Assembly (NCBI GenBank): GCA_003141235.1
Contig: PLLL01000035.1
Location: 1 to 34,320 of the forward strand
Length of the DNA: 34,320 bases
Source of the DNA: Dehalococcoidia bacterium
GTDB taxonomy: Bacteria; Chloroflexota; Dehalococcoidia; Dehalococcoidales; RBG-16-60-22
Direction: 5' to 3'
Shown here: positions 1 to 7,578 of the stretch, piece after piece
How the letters are laid out: every line of letters starts with the position of its first letter
Position numbering within the stretch: the first letter of the stretch is position 1
The notes under the pieces: model-generated
What the model was told of the DNA's origin: nothing
The model's database searches: none
The model's input: only the letters and a program-made list of their open reading frames with translations
Made by a program: the position numbers and the translations under genes

Positions 1-46
1 AGATTGCCACGTCGTCCCGATTTCATCGGGACTCCTCAGAATGACA
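1..46. repeat. Short hairpin repeat at the window edge
   Basis: The arms GTCCCGAT (14-21) and ATCGGGAC (25-32) form a perfect 8-bp inverted repeat with a 3-nt loop. It is preceded by GATTGCCACGTC and followed by CTCCTCAGAATGACAG. A related GTCCCGA/TCGGGAC hairpin lies at 21773-21807, and the phrase GAGATTGCCACGT recurs near 17340. This looks like a dispersed intergenic repeat, yet here it lies inside the open frame leading into mutS. Confidence 0.55.
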
Positions 47-1447
47 GAAAACCTGAGACCCTGCGGCGAGGTCGTCGAACTAATCGCTAAAGCGCTCGTG
101 GATGAGCCGTCGTCCGCTTTAGGGGAGGGCGGGGTGATAAGGAAGGGCTTCTCCGAAGAACTGGACACCCTGCGCCAGACGTCCGGCAACGCGCGGCAGT
201 ACCTCGCCGGAATGGAGCTTAAGGAGCGGGAGCGCACGGGGATAAAGTCGCTGAAAATAGGCTTCAATAACATTTTTGGCTACTATATCGAAGTTTCCAA
301 TTCCAACCTGAAGCAGGCGCCGCAGGACTATATCCGCAAGCAGACGCTCGTGAATGGGGAGCGCTTTTTCACGCCGGAACTGAAAGAGTACGAATCGTTA
401 ATTCTGAACGCGCGCGACCGCATTTCGGAGATGGAATCGAGCCTCTTTAGACAGGTGTGTAAACAGGTCGCCGCCGACAGCGAAAAGATACTGGCTTTAG
501 CGGGTGTCGTGGCGCAACTGGATGTGTTCGCCGCGCTGGCGGATGTCGCCGTGCGCTATAGCTATACCCGCCCCGTCCTCGACGACGGGAAAGTAATCGA
601 CATCAAGCAGGGACGCCACCCGGTCGTCGAAAGGAACCTCGAAGCGGGCACGTTTGTCCCCAATGATATTTACCTGTCTAACGACGATGCCCAGCTTATC
701 GTCCTGACCGGCCCGAACATGTCGGGCAAATCCACCTATCTGCGGCAGGTCGCTTTAATTGTCCTGCTGGCGCAAATCGGCAGCTTTGTGCCGGCGCAGT
801 CGGCCGGAATCGGCATCGTCGACCGTATCTTTACGCGCATCGGGGCGCGGGACGACCTCGCCGCCGGGCAGTCCACCTTTATGGTGGAGATGGTCGAGAC
901 AGCCAATATTTTAAACAACGCCACGCCGCGCTCGCTTTTGATTCTGGACGAGATAGGGCGGGGCACCAGCACTTACGACGGCCTGTCCATCGCCCGCGCG
1001 GTAGCGGAATATATCCACAATCACCAGGGACTTGGCGCGCGTACCGTTTTCGCCACGCATTACCACGAGATGGTCGCTTTAGCGGGCTATCTGCCGCGCG
1101 TTAGGAACTTCAACGTGGCGGTTATTGAAGAGGCGGGGAAGGTTATTTTCCTGCATAAAATTGTGCCGGGCGGCGTGGACAAGAGCTACGGCATCCACGT
1201 GGCGCAACTGGCGGGACTGCCCCGCCCCGTTCTCCACCGCGCCCGCGAGGTTTTAGACGAGCTGGAAAGCAGCAACGGGCGTGGGGTTCAAAGTGAAGTA
1301 AAGAAACCTAAAGAGCCGATGGCGCAAATGCCTTTGTTCGGGGGGAAAACGGCTTTAGAGGCCGAGCTTGAAAAACTCGATTTGGACGGCCTGACGCCGC
1401 TGGAGGCTTTAAACAAGCTGTATGAGTTAAAGAAGAAGATGGGGTAG
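2..1447 (+). CDS. mutS: DNA mismatch repair ATPase MutS, C-terminal part (5' end outside window)
   Basis: MutS binds mismatches and uses ATP to recruit MutL. What is visible is the lever/clamp region (motif IGFNNIFGYYIEVS), then the ABC-type ATPase with Walker A GPNMSGKST (about residue 224 of the 468-aa ORF), Walker B LLILDEIGRGTS and the FATHYHE segment. It ends in the short dimerisation tail LTPLEALNKLYELKKK. Full-length MutS is about 850-900 aa, so the mismatch-binding and connector domains lie to the left or are lost. The ATG at 41 is probably not the true start: the frame is open to base 2 and homology begins at once with LRPCGEVVELI. Bases 1-46 resemble a dispersed repeat, so the gene may carry an in-frame repeat insertion or be a 5'-truncated fragment. 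Confidence 0.9.
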   Translation, partial: DCHVVPISSGLLRMTENLRPCGEVVELIAKALVDEPSSALGEGGVIRKGFSEELDTLRQTSGNARQYLAGMELKERERTGIKSLKIGFNNIFGYYIEVSNSNLKQAPQDYIRKQTLVNGERFFTPELKEYESLILNARDRISEMESSLFRQVCKQVAADSEKILALAGVVAQLDVFAALADVAVRYSYTRPVLDDGKVIDIKQGRHPVVERNLEAGTFVPNDIYLSNDDAQLIVLTGPNMSGKSTYLRQVALIVLLAQIGSFVPAQSAGIGIVDRIFTRIGARDDLAAGQSTFMVEMVETANILNNATPRSLLILDEIGRGTSTYDGLSIARAVAEYIHNHQGLGARTVFATHYHEMVALAGYLPRVRNFNVAVIEEAGKVIFLHKIVPGGVDKSYGIHVAQLAGLPRPVLHRAREVLDELESSNGRGVQSEVKKPKEPMAQMPLFGGKTALEAELEKLDLDGLTPLEALNKLYELKKKMG

Positions 1448-1483
1448 TAGCAATTACACTTTTTGGCCTTAATAAAGGATTTC

Positions 1484-1529
1484 TTGCCATCTCCCACTTT
1501 AACAAAGGGGGAATTGAAGGGGGATTTTT
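1484..1529. repeat. CCCACTTTAACAAAGGGGG-type dispersed repeat
   Basis: The segment reads TCCCACTTTAACAAAGGGGG followed by AATTGAAGGGGGATTTTT. It belongs to a family of imperfect palindromes seen again near 14840, 15290, 15840 and 20690. Here it sits exactly between the mutS stop and a second copy of the mutS C-terminal codons. Confidence 0.6.
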
Positions 1530-1534
1530 CTTCC

Positions 1535-1593
1535 TCACCCCACTGGAAGCTTTAAACAAATTATACGAGTTAAAGAAGAAGCTGGGAGAGTGA
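1535..1593 (+). pseudogene. Second, diverged copy of the mutS C-terminal codons
   Basis: This stretch translates as LTPLEALNKLYELKKKLGE then TGA. It matches the MutS C-terminus at 1390-1447 (LTPLEALNKLYELKKKMG). The two DNA copies differ at about ten positions. All are synonymous except one ATG-to-CTG change (Met to Leu). That pattern means the copies diverged as coding sequence before coming together, and did not arise by a recent local duplication. It is probably the stump of a resident or incoming mutS allele left by recombination. No homology is visible upstream of the LTPLEA codons. Confidence 0.6.
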
Positions 1594-1612
1594 GGAGAAA
1601 TATTTATTAGAA

Positions 1613-2530
1613 TTAAACTACCTTTACCATGAAATTCTTTTCTACAGATGACCAACTATCACATTCTATCCAGTAAGCCATGTTGTATTCACCAGATATT
1701 TCTGGAGCTTTTACTTTTATTTTTAACCTCTTTACTACTCCGGGATTGATGTCACCGATCTTATGCCAAAACTGCTTTGGATTTTTCATATTTAAATAGT
1801 CATAATCACACTTTTCTGGTTTTTCTCCTGGGAAATCCAACTCCTCAGTCCCTGAAAATCTAACAGAAGTTTGTTTTGCAATCGCTCCTTGTTCTAGTTC
1901 AAAAAAGACATCTATTTCTTTTATTTCGCCTTGTTTAAATATTAATTGATAATCCCAAAAATCTATCTTTACAACTGGTGACAGTTTTATAGTATGTCTC
2001 TCTAAAGCTCGTTCCATGAGAGTGCTTAAATCAATAGAGTTGGAGAAAAACTCAATATTACATATGCCCTTATATAAGAAATACACTGAAATTCCCAATA
2101 AGAGTAGAGAAATACCCCATATTACATTTTGTGCTATGCCTGATATTCCAATAGCGATTCCTGAGGTAATTATTGATGATAAAAGAATAGAGCCAGGTAA
2201 AAATACCAAGTACTTGGCGGTTAATCCTTTTGACATATTAATGATTTTTGAAGTTGATTTATCTATCTCATTTACCTCAATATCTAACTTGTCTAACTCG
2301 GCTCTTAATTCTTTAGCGAAAGAAATGCCATCAGTTGACGCTATTTTCTTAGTCAATTCATTTTTCTTTTGGTCTATTAAATCTTTACGTCTTTTGGCAG
2401 CACTTTCATTCTTCTTGATACTTAATTCTGATGCGCCTTTATATATGGTTACCGCAAAGATAAAGACAGCGATAGTTATTGCCAATAATGCTAAATCTGC
2501 AAGAATTGTATAACCATATAGTGTTTCCAT
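1613..2530 (-). CDS. Membrane protein of unknown function (3 TM, coiled coil, C-terminal soluble domain)
   Basis: I do not recognise a family. About 305 aa. One hydrophobic segment lies near the N-terminus (about residues 8-30). It is followed by a highly charged stretch (about 35-95) with heptad-like spacing that is probably coiled coil, then two adjacent TM segments (about 108-157). The last 140 residues are soluble and aromatic-rich, perhaps a beta domain. I chose the ATG at 2530; the ORF track starts one codon earlier at a TTG. The gene is clearly more AT-rich than mutS and stands alone between repeat-rich spacers, so horizontal acquisition is likely. Confidence 0.65.
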   Translation of the reverse strand: METLYGYTILADLALLAITIAVFIFAVTIYKGASELSIKKNESAAKRRKDLIDQKKNELTKKIASTDGISFAKELRAELDKLDIEVNEIDKSTSKIINMSKGLTAKYLVFLPGSILLSSIITSGIAIGISGIAQNVIWGISLLLLGISVYFLYKGICNIEFFSNSIDLSTLMERALERHTIKLSPVVKIDFWDYQLIFKQGEIKEIDVFFELEQGAIAKQTSVRFSGTEELDFPGEKPEKCDYDYLNMKNPKQFWHKIGDINPGVVKRLKIKVKAPEISGEYNMAYWIECDSWSSVEKNFMVKVV

Positions 2531-2634
2531 CAATCCCGTCCTTACATAATATTAGTTATTATTATACTCCCGCCTGTCAAATGTTCCTAATACAAAATCC
2601 CTCTCAATCTCCCCTGGGATATCGCCCTTCATTT

Positions 2635-2757
2635 TACCCCTCTCCCTCGATGGGAGAGGGCAAGGGAGAATTAATCCTATCTTTTCCTCTTACCACTTCC
2701 TTGTTACTTGCTCCTTACTACTTGTTACTTCATCCCCTTTTATCATACACTGGTTAA
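2635..2757. repeat. Repeat-rich spacer upstream of the flavodoxin remnant
   Basis: The 250 bp between the membrane protein and the flavodoxin remnant carry no gene. They hold a palindrome CCCTCTCCCTCGATGGGAGAGGG (about 2638-2660), then a pyrimidine-rich run of TTGTTACTTGCTCCTTACTACTTGTTACTT. The run is the reverse complement of the AAGTAGCAAGTA repeat found at 12004 and 20139. The motif TTTATCATACACTGGTTAA at 2739-2757 recurs almost unchanged at 10624-10642. Confidence 0.5.
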
Positions 2758-2782
2758 TCAAGTACAAAGCGGAGGTGTCCCT

Positions 2783-3019
2783 ATGAAGACATTAATCATA
2801 TACGGCTCGCTATACGGCAACACGGAGCAAATCGCCAAAGCTATCGGCGGCGCTATTGCCGGAGAGGTTAAGGTGGTTAAGGTCGGGGAAAACAAAAGCG
2901 TCAATCACACGCTTGCGGAACAGTGCAATGCCCTTCTCAACCGCCACCTTCAAAGTACCGAACTTGGCTCCCCGACCGTAAGGTCGCGGGAAGTTTACAT
3001 GGGGGTAATATTAAGATAA
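2783..3019 (+). pseudogene. Flavodoxin-family protein, truncated after about 36 residues
   Basis: The start MKTLIIYGSLYGNTEQIAKAI is a classic flavodoxin N-terminus: first beta strand, then a phosphate-binding loop of the S-x-x-GNT type. A good ribosome binding site (GGAGGT at 2771-2776) precedes the ATG at 2783. After VKVGEN the sequence loses all flavodoxin character (KSVNHTLAEQCNALL...) and stops at 78 aa, whereas flavodoxins need 140 or more. The break coincides with the left arm of a 10-bp inverted repeat at 2900. FMN binding requires the missing loops, so the product is almost certainly non-functional. Confidence 0.7.
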
Positions 3020-3044
3020 TGTATCATGGTTTTTTGTGATTGAC
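2900..3044. repeat. 145-bp segment bounded by a 10-bp inverted repeat (possible MITE-like insertion)
   Basis: GTCAATCACA (2900-2909) and TGTGATTGAC (3035-3044) are perfect inverted copies bounding 145 bp. The segment begins where the flavodoxin reading frame loses homology. Inside is a hairpin CCGACC-GTAA-GGTCGCGGG. No target-site duplication is obvious and the flavodoxin frame does not resume on the right, so this may be an element end plus a deletion and not a clean insertion. Confidence 0.4.
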
Positions 3045-3105
3045 TATAATTATTAAAGAGTATAGGATATGGCTAGCCGCTTTGCCTGTTGACAGGTAGC
3101 TTTTT

Positions 3106-6100
3106 ATGAGGAAAAAAACAGTAGTATCACCATTCCCGGACGACCCGCTCTGGTATAAGGACGCGATAATTTATGAGCTCCACATCCGCTCTTTCTACGA
3201 TAGTAACGCCGACGGCATCGGCGACTTCGCGGGGTTAATCCAGAAACTTGATTACCTCGAAGAACTTGGGGTAAACACTCTGTGGCTGCTTCCCTTCTAC
3301 CCATCACCGCTTAAAGATGATGGGTATGATATTTCCGACTATTATAATATCAACCCCGTCTATGGTCAGATGGCTGATTTCGAGACTTTCCTTGATGAAG
3401 CCCATCGCCGCGGCCTCCGTGTCATTACGGAACTGGTGATTAACCATACCTCTGACCAGCACCCCTGGTTCCAGAAGGCGCGCCTTTCTGCTCCCGGAAG
3501 CCGCGCGCGCGATTTCTACGTCTGGAGCGATGACCGCGATAAATATAAAGGGGCGCGTATCATTTTCAAAGACTCTGAATGTTCCAACTGGACATGGGAC
3601 GAAGCGGCTAAAGCATATTACTGGCACCGGTTCTATTCCCACCAGCCTGACCTCAATTTTGACAATCCGGCGGTTCACCAGGCTATTTTCAAAGTAGTCG
3701 ATTTCTGGTTTAAAAAGGGCGTTGACGGACTAAGGGTTGACGCCGTGCCTTACCTTTACGAGCGGGAGGACACCAGCTGCGAAAACCTGCCCGAGACTCA
3801 TGCCTTTTTAAAGGAACTGCGTGCTCATGTTGATAGTAAATTTAAAAATCGCCTTCTTTTAGCCGAGGCCAACCAGTGGCCGGAGGATGCCGTCCCGTAT
3901 TTTGGTAAAGGGGACGAGTTCCATATGGCCTTTCACTTCCCGATTATGCCGCGCCTGTTTATGGCCATTGGCATGGAGGACCGCTTCCCGATCGTTGATA
4001 TTCTCCGGCAGACTCCGCCGATACCTGAAAACTGCCAGTGGGCTATCTTCCTCCGCAATCATGATGAGCTGACGCTGGAGATGGTGACCGAAGAAGAGCG
4101 TGATTACATGTACCGGGTATACGCTCAAGACCCTGATGCGCGTCTCAACCTGGGTATCCGCCGCCGCCTGGCCCCGCTCCTTAATAACGACCGGAGAAAG
4201 CTTGAGCTGCTGAATGCCCTGCTTTTCTCTTTACCTGGAACGCCGGTGGTGTACTACGGGGATGAAATAGCTATGGGGGACAACATTCATCTCAGCGACC
4301 GCAACGGGGTGCGCACGCCGATGCAGTGGAGCGCCGACCGGAATGCCGGCTTTTCCCGCGCCAATCTGCAAAAACTTGATTTCCCGGCGATTACCGAACC
4401 GGCTTATCATTATAAATCGGTCAATATAGAGACACAGCAGGACAATCCCGACTCCTTCCTGTCATGGATGAAGCGAATTATCGCTCTCAACAAGCGGTAC
4501 AAGGCTTTCGGGCGCGGCAGTATCGAATTTCTGCAACCGGAGAACCATAAGGTACTAACGTTCCTCCGCCGTTATCAGGGAGAGACAATTCTGGTGATAG
4601 CCAACCTTTCACACCTGGGGCAACAAACTCAGCTTGACCTCAAAGAGTTCACCGGCTGCCGGATTATCAATGTCTTTGGCCCGGTGGAGTTCACACCGGT
4701 CACGGAGAGCAAATATCACTTTACACTTAGTCCTTACGCCTACTATTGGTTTGCGCTCCAGCCGCGGCAGGTTGGAACGACACCGCTCCGGGCGCTGCCT
4801 GCCGAAGAAATAGCCAGAGTCCCAACTGTAGCCAAAGCTGCTGACGAACTTTTTGAAACTGAGAATCTGGATGTAATGGAGACATTACTGCAAAACTATA
4901 TAAAAGGCCGCCGCTGGTTCCGCAGTAAAGCGCGTGATATCCAATCGTCCCGGATTAAAGATGTTATTCCGACACACTCACCGGAATGTACAGCCTACTT
5001 CGTCCTGATTCAGGTTAACTACGTCGAGGGTGAGCCGGAGACTTACGTGATTCCTCTCAGCGTCGTCTCTGCCGAGCAGGTACGCGCGATTCGCAGTGAA
5101 CAACCTCAAGCTATCGTCGCCCGCCTCCAGCCGCCGGATGGCGGTAACGAGTCGCTGCTCTGCGACGCTATGCTGGATAAAAATTTCTGCAAGTTCCTCC
5201 TGCAAAGCATCGGCAAAAGACACCGCTTCAAAGGAGAAAACGGTCAAATCGTAGGTTCATCGACTCCGGCTTTTTCCAACGCTCTGGGCCCGGATGAAGC
5301 TGTCCCGGAACCGGTCCCCATTAAAGCCGAGCAAACCAATACGTCTATCGTCTATGGGGACAAATTAATACTCAAGCTGTTCCGTCAACTTGGTGAAGGG
5401 ATTAATCCGGAACTGGAAATAGGCCGCTTTCTTACCGAAAAGACAGCCTTTACCAATGTCCCGCCGCTGGCCGGCGCTATCGAGTATCATCAGGCGAACG
5501 CCAGGCCGATAAGCCTGGCCATCCTCCATGGCTTTGTGCCCAACGAAGGTGATGCCTGGCGTTATACCCAGGATTCTCTGGAACGTTACTTTCAATATGT
5601 ACTTACGCAACCCGCAAAGTCCAGACCTCCCCTTCCCCGGGGACCTCTGGTCTCCCTATCAAAGGAGATTCCTCCCCTTGCCAGAGAGGCTATCGGTGCT
5701 TATCTTGTTTCCGCACAACTCCTGGGACAGCGAACCGCCGAACTTCATATAGCTCTTACCTCCGCGCCGGATGATCCGGACTTTGCTCCGGAGCCATTTT
5801 CATTTGCATATCAGTCATCTCTTTACCAGTCGATGCGCGGCCAGACCGTCCGTACTTTGCAGCTACTGCGGGAAAAGATACCGAGCCTGCCTGAAGATAT
5901 CCGGGCAACGGCACAGAAGGTCTGTGACCTTGAGTCTTCCATCATCGAACGCTATCATTTAATTCAGCACCAGAATATTTCGGCGGTCAGGACCCGGTAC
6001 CATGGAGACTATCACCTCGGGCAGGTACTCTACACAGGTAAGGACTTTGTCATCATTGACTTCGAGGGTGAAACGGCCCGCCCGTTAAGCGAGCGGCGTT

Positions 6101-6459
6101 TAAAGCGCTCACCTCTCAGGGATGTTGCAGGAATGATACGCTCGCTACACTATGCTGCGAACAGTGCCCTGCTGCGCCAGGTATCACTGGCGCCCCGCCC
6201 GGAAGACGAACTGGCGCTTCTCCAGGATTGGGCTCAATATTGGTATATCTGGGTCTCGGCAACTTTCCTCGCAGCCTATTTGGACAGTATAAAGGTACTG
6301 AACTTGCTGCCTGAGGACTCCGAGCAACTGCGAATACTCCTGGATGCTTTTCTTCTTGAAAAGGCAGTGTACGAAATCGGCTATGAACTCAACAACCGGC
6401 CGGGTTGGCTCAACATCCCCCTTTTGGGCGTATTACAGCTCATGGAGACTGGTTCGTGA
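3106..6459 (+). CDS. treS: Trehalose synthase / maltokinase fusion protein
   Basis: The N-terminal half (about residues 14-560) is a GH13 trehalose synthase interconverting trehalose and maltose. It opens with LWYKDAIIYELHIRSFYDSN. Catalytic residues by position are nucleophile D212 (GLRVDAVPYLYE), acid/base E254 (LLLAEANQWPED) and D320 (FLRNHDE). The C-terminal half (about 600-1117) is a maltokinase that makes maltose 1-phosphate with ATP. It has the N-cap GRRWFRSKARDI, the catalytic HGDYHLGQVL (H966-D968) and the metal site IDFEGE (D985). At 1117 aa it matches full-length TreS-Pep2 fusions. It is cytoplasmic, with no signal peptide. Maltose 1-phosphate normally feeds GlgE for alpha-glucan synthesis; no glgE is in the window, but a glgC remnant follows. 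The start codon has only a weak Shine-Dalgarno and sits just after a small CCTGT/ACAGG hairpin. Confidence 0.95.
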   Translation: MRKKTVVSPFPDDPLWYKDAIIYELHIRSFYDSNADGIGDFAGLIQKLDYLEELGVNTLWLLPFYPSPLKDDGYDISDYYNINPVYGQMADFETFLDEAHRRGLRVITELVINHTSDQHPWFQKARLSAPGSRARDFYVWSDDRDKYKGARIIFKDSECSNWTWDEAAKAYYWHRFYSHQPDLNFDNPAVHQAIFKVVDFWFKKGVDGLRVDAVPYLYEREDTSCENLPETHAFLKELRAHVDSKFKNRLLLAEANQWPEDAVPYFGKGDEFHMAFHFPIMPRLFMAIGMEDRFPIVDILRQTPPIPENCQWAIFLRNHDELTLEMVTEEERDYMYRVYAQDPDARLNLGIRRRLAPLLNNDRRKLELLNALLFSLPGTPVVYYGDEIAMGDNIHLSDRNGVRTPMQWSADRNAGFSRANLQKLDFPAITEPAYHYKSVNIETQQDNPDSFLSWMKRIIALNKRYKAFGRGSIEFLQPENHKVLTFLRRYQGETILVIANLSHLGQQTQLDLKEFTGCRIINVFGPVEFTPVTESKYHFTLSPYAYYWFALQPRQVGTTPLRALPAEEIARVPTVAKAADELFETENLDVMETLLQNYIKGRRWFRSKARDIQSSRIKDVIPTHSPECTAYFVLIQVNYVEGEPETYVIPLSVVSAEQVRAIRSEQPQAIVARLQPPDGGNESLLCDAMLDKNFCKFLLQSIGKRHRFKGENGQIVGSSTPAFSNALGPDEAVPEPVPIKAEQTNTSIVYGDKLILKLFRQLGEGINPELEIGRFLTEKTAFTNVPPLAGAIEYHQANARPISLAILHGFVPNEGDAWRYTQDSLERYFQYVLTQPAKSRPPLPRGPLVSLSKEIPPLAREAIGAYLVSAQLLGQRTAELHIALTSAPDDPDFAPEPFSFAYQSSLYQSMRGQTVRTLQLLREKIPSLPEDIRATAQKVCDLESSIIERYHLIQHQNISAVRTRYHGDYHLGQVLYTGKDFVIIDFEGETARPLSERRLKRSPLRDVAGMIRSLHYAANSALLRQVSLAPRPEDELALLQDWAQYWYIWVSATFLAAYLDSIKVLNLLPEDSEQLRILLDAFLLEKAVYEIGYELNNRPGWLNIPLLGVLQLMETGS

Positions 6460-6524
6460 GAGTCGATAGCGACATCTTAAAATTTCATTCTTAATAGCGT
6501 AATAAATACACGGGGCAATAAAGA

Positions 6525-6881
6525 ATGGACAATGTTATCACGATAATAATGGCAGGAGGAGCAGGCGAGAGGCTTCAGCCTCTGACCAGAGAGCGGTCCA
6601 AGGCGGCTGTACCTTTCGGGGGTAAATTTCGGCTCATAGATTTTGTGTTGAGTAACTGTATCAACTCCGGCCTTCGTAAAGTATATGTGCTGACACAATA
6701 CCGCTCGGAGTCACTGAACCACCACGTTCAGAATGGCTGGGGCATCTCAAGCTCCGGTCTGGGCGACTTTATTTACTGCGTGCCCGCACAGCAAAAGCTT
6801 GGAGCAGAGTGGTATAAAGGAACGGCTGGTATAATACTGCTTCGGAACGATCCAAGTATCAGAGAGAATGAATATGGCTAA
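6525..6881 (+). pseudogene. glgC: Glucose-1-phosphate adenylyltransferase, N-terminal fragment only
   Basis: The first 101 residues are a clear ADP-glucose pyrophosphorylase N-terminus: nucleotide loop MAGGAGERLQPLTRERSKAAVPFGG, the segment FRLIDFVLSNCINSGLRKV, and LGAEWYKGTA. After KGTA the expected DAVYQN-type continuation is replaced by GIILLRNDPSIRENEYG and a stop. The remainder of a roughly 400-aa enzyme, including the sugar-phosphate site and C-terminal beta helix, is missing. The fragment runs directly into the start of the next gene, consistent with a deletion that fused glgC to the upstream edge of that gene. It lies 66 bp after treS, so the two were probably one glycogen/trehalose operon. 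Confidence 0.85.
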
Positions 6882-7404
6882 GCTTAAGAAAACGAAGCAA
6901 AATATAATTAAAAAGGCCGAGGAACTGGGGGTGGAATATGAAGCCAGATACAAAGGCTGCGGGCAGTGTACGTTTCTGGCAATAGTTGACGCTCTCAGAT
7001 GGGGAGAAATAGAACTCATACCTGAGGATATGGAAGAAAGACTTTATCCTGCGGTCAGCATGCTGACTGCGGGTGTCTGTATGACCGGGGAGGGCACCTG
7101 CGGCGCTATGGCGCTTGGCCTTGCCCTGGGGGTTTCTCGGGATAGCGCAGATGTCGCCGCCGCACGTTACGCCGCTGCTTCCATCAGGGATTCACTGCTG
7201 GAAAAATGTCACCGTGAATACCGTTCTATTCTGTGTAAAGATATCCAGAGAAAATACTTCGGTAAAGCATGGGACCTGACCGATGACGAGATGGCGCATG
7301 AGTTCCTGGGGCTCACACGTGGTTGTGTCATCATGCAAACCGCGAAGTGGGCAGTTGAATGTATTTTAGATGAATTTGAAAAAGGAAATGTAAAAGGTGG
7401 ATAG
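6868..7404 (+). CDS. C_GCAxxG_C_C family protein
   Basis: 178 aa, soluble. It matches the C_GCAxxG_C_C family of small putative redox or metal-binding proteins, often found beside oxidoreductases in anaerobes. Conserved cysteines occur in KGCGQCTF (about 30-35), VCMTGEGTCGAMALG (about 70-85) and RGCVIMQ near the C-terminus. The exact reaction is unknown. Two starts are possible, ATG at 6868 or ATG at 6874, both overlapping the tail of the glgC remnant. AGAGAG just upstream may serve as the ribosome binding site. The convergent molybdenum enzyme operon lies downstream, and co-function is possible but unproven. Confidence 0.8.
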   Translation: MNMAKLKKTKQNIIKKAEELGVEYEARYKGCGQCTFLAIVDALRWGEIELIPEDMEERLYPAVSMLTAGVCMTGEGTCGAMALGLALGVSRDSADVAAARYAAASIRDSLLEKCHREYRSILCKDIQRKYFGKAWDLTDDEMAHEFLGLTRGCVIMQTAKWAVECILDEFEKGNVKGG

Positions 7405-7470
7405 ACCCCCTTTTATTTTAATGCGGCACATTCGAGAACTTACGGGAAAGATTTGCCTAACCCGTCTCTC

Positions 7471-7578
7471 TTATAAATCAATTTTCCAGGCATGGCCGCA
7501 CTTACCGCATTTGCAATAGAGAGTATTCGATATGGTGAAAGTCTTTACGTCCTCACTTCCGCACTTAGGACATTTCAT
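7471..7578 (-). CDS. Small zinc-ribbon protein (35 aa) at the end of the molybdoenzyme operon
   Basis: This gene is too short for the ORF track. It starts MKCPKCGSEDVKTF and ends CKCGKCGHAWKIDL. It has a CPKCG knuckle near the N-terminus and a CKCGKCGH knuckle near the C-terminus, as in rubredoxin-like or TFIIS-like zinc ribbons. Its ATG overlaps the ferredoxin stop as ATGA (7575-7578), and GGGAGGAG lies at good spacing upstream. Coupling of this kind strongly supports translation. It may be a small metal-binding accessory or regulator of the oxidoreductase; the role is unknown. Confidence 0.75.
   Translation of the reverse strand: MKCPKCGSEDVKTFTISNTLYCKCGKCGHAWKIDL

Noticed and set aside
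2016-2513. 165-aa plus-strand ORF opposite the 3-TM protein
   Set aside because: It lies wholly antisense to the 1613-2530 gene, which has domain-like organisation; the translation of the plus frame looks like an antisense shadow.
2900-3019. Group II intron or IS end in the sequence after the flavodoxin break
   Set aside because: The CCGACC-GTAA-GGTCG hairpin was suggestive, but no domain V, reverse transcriptase or transposase sequence could be recognised.
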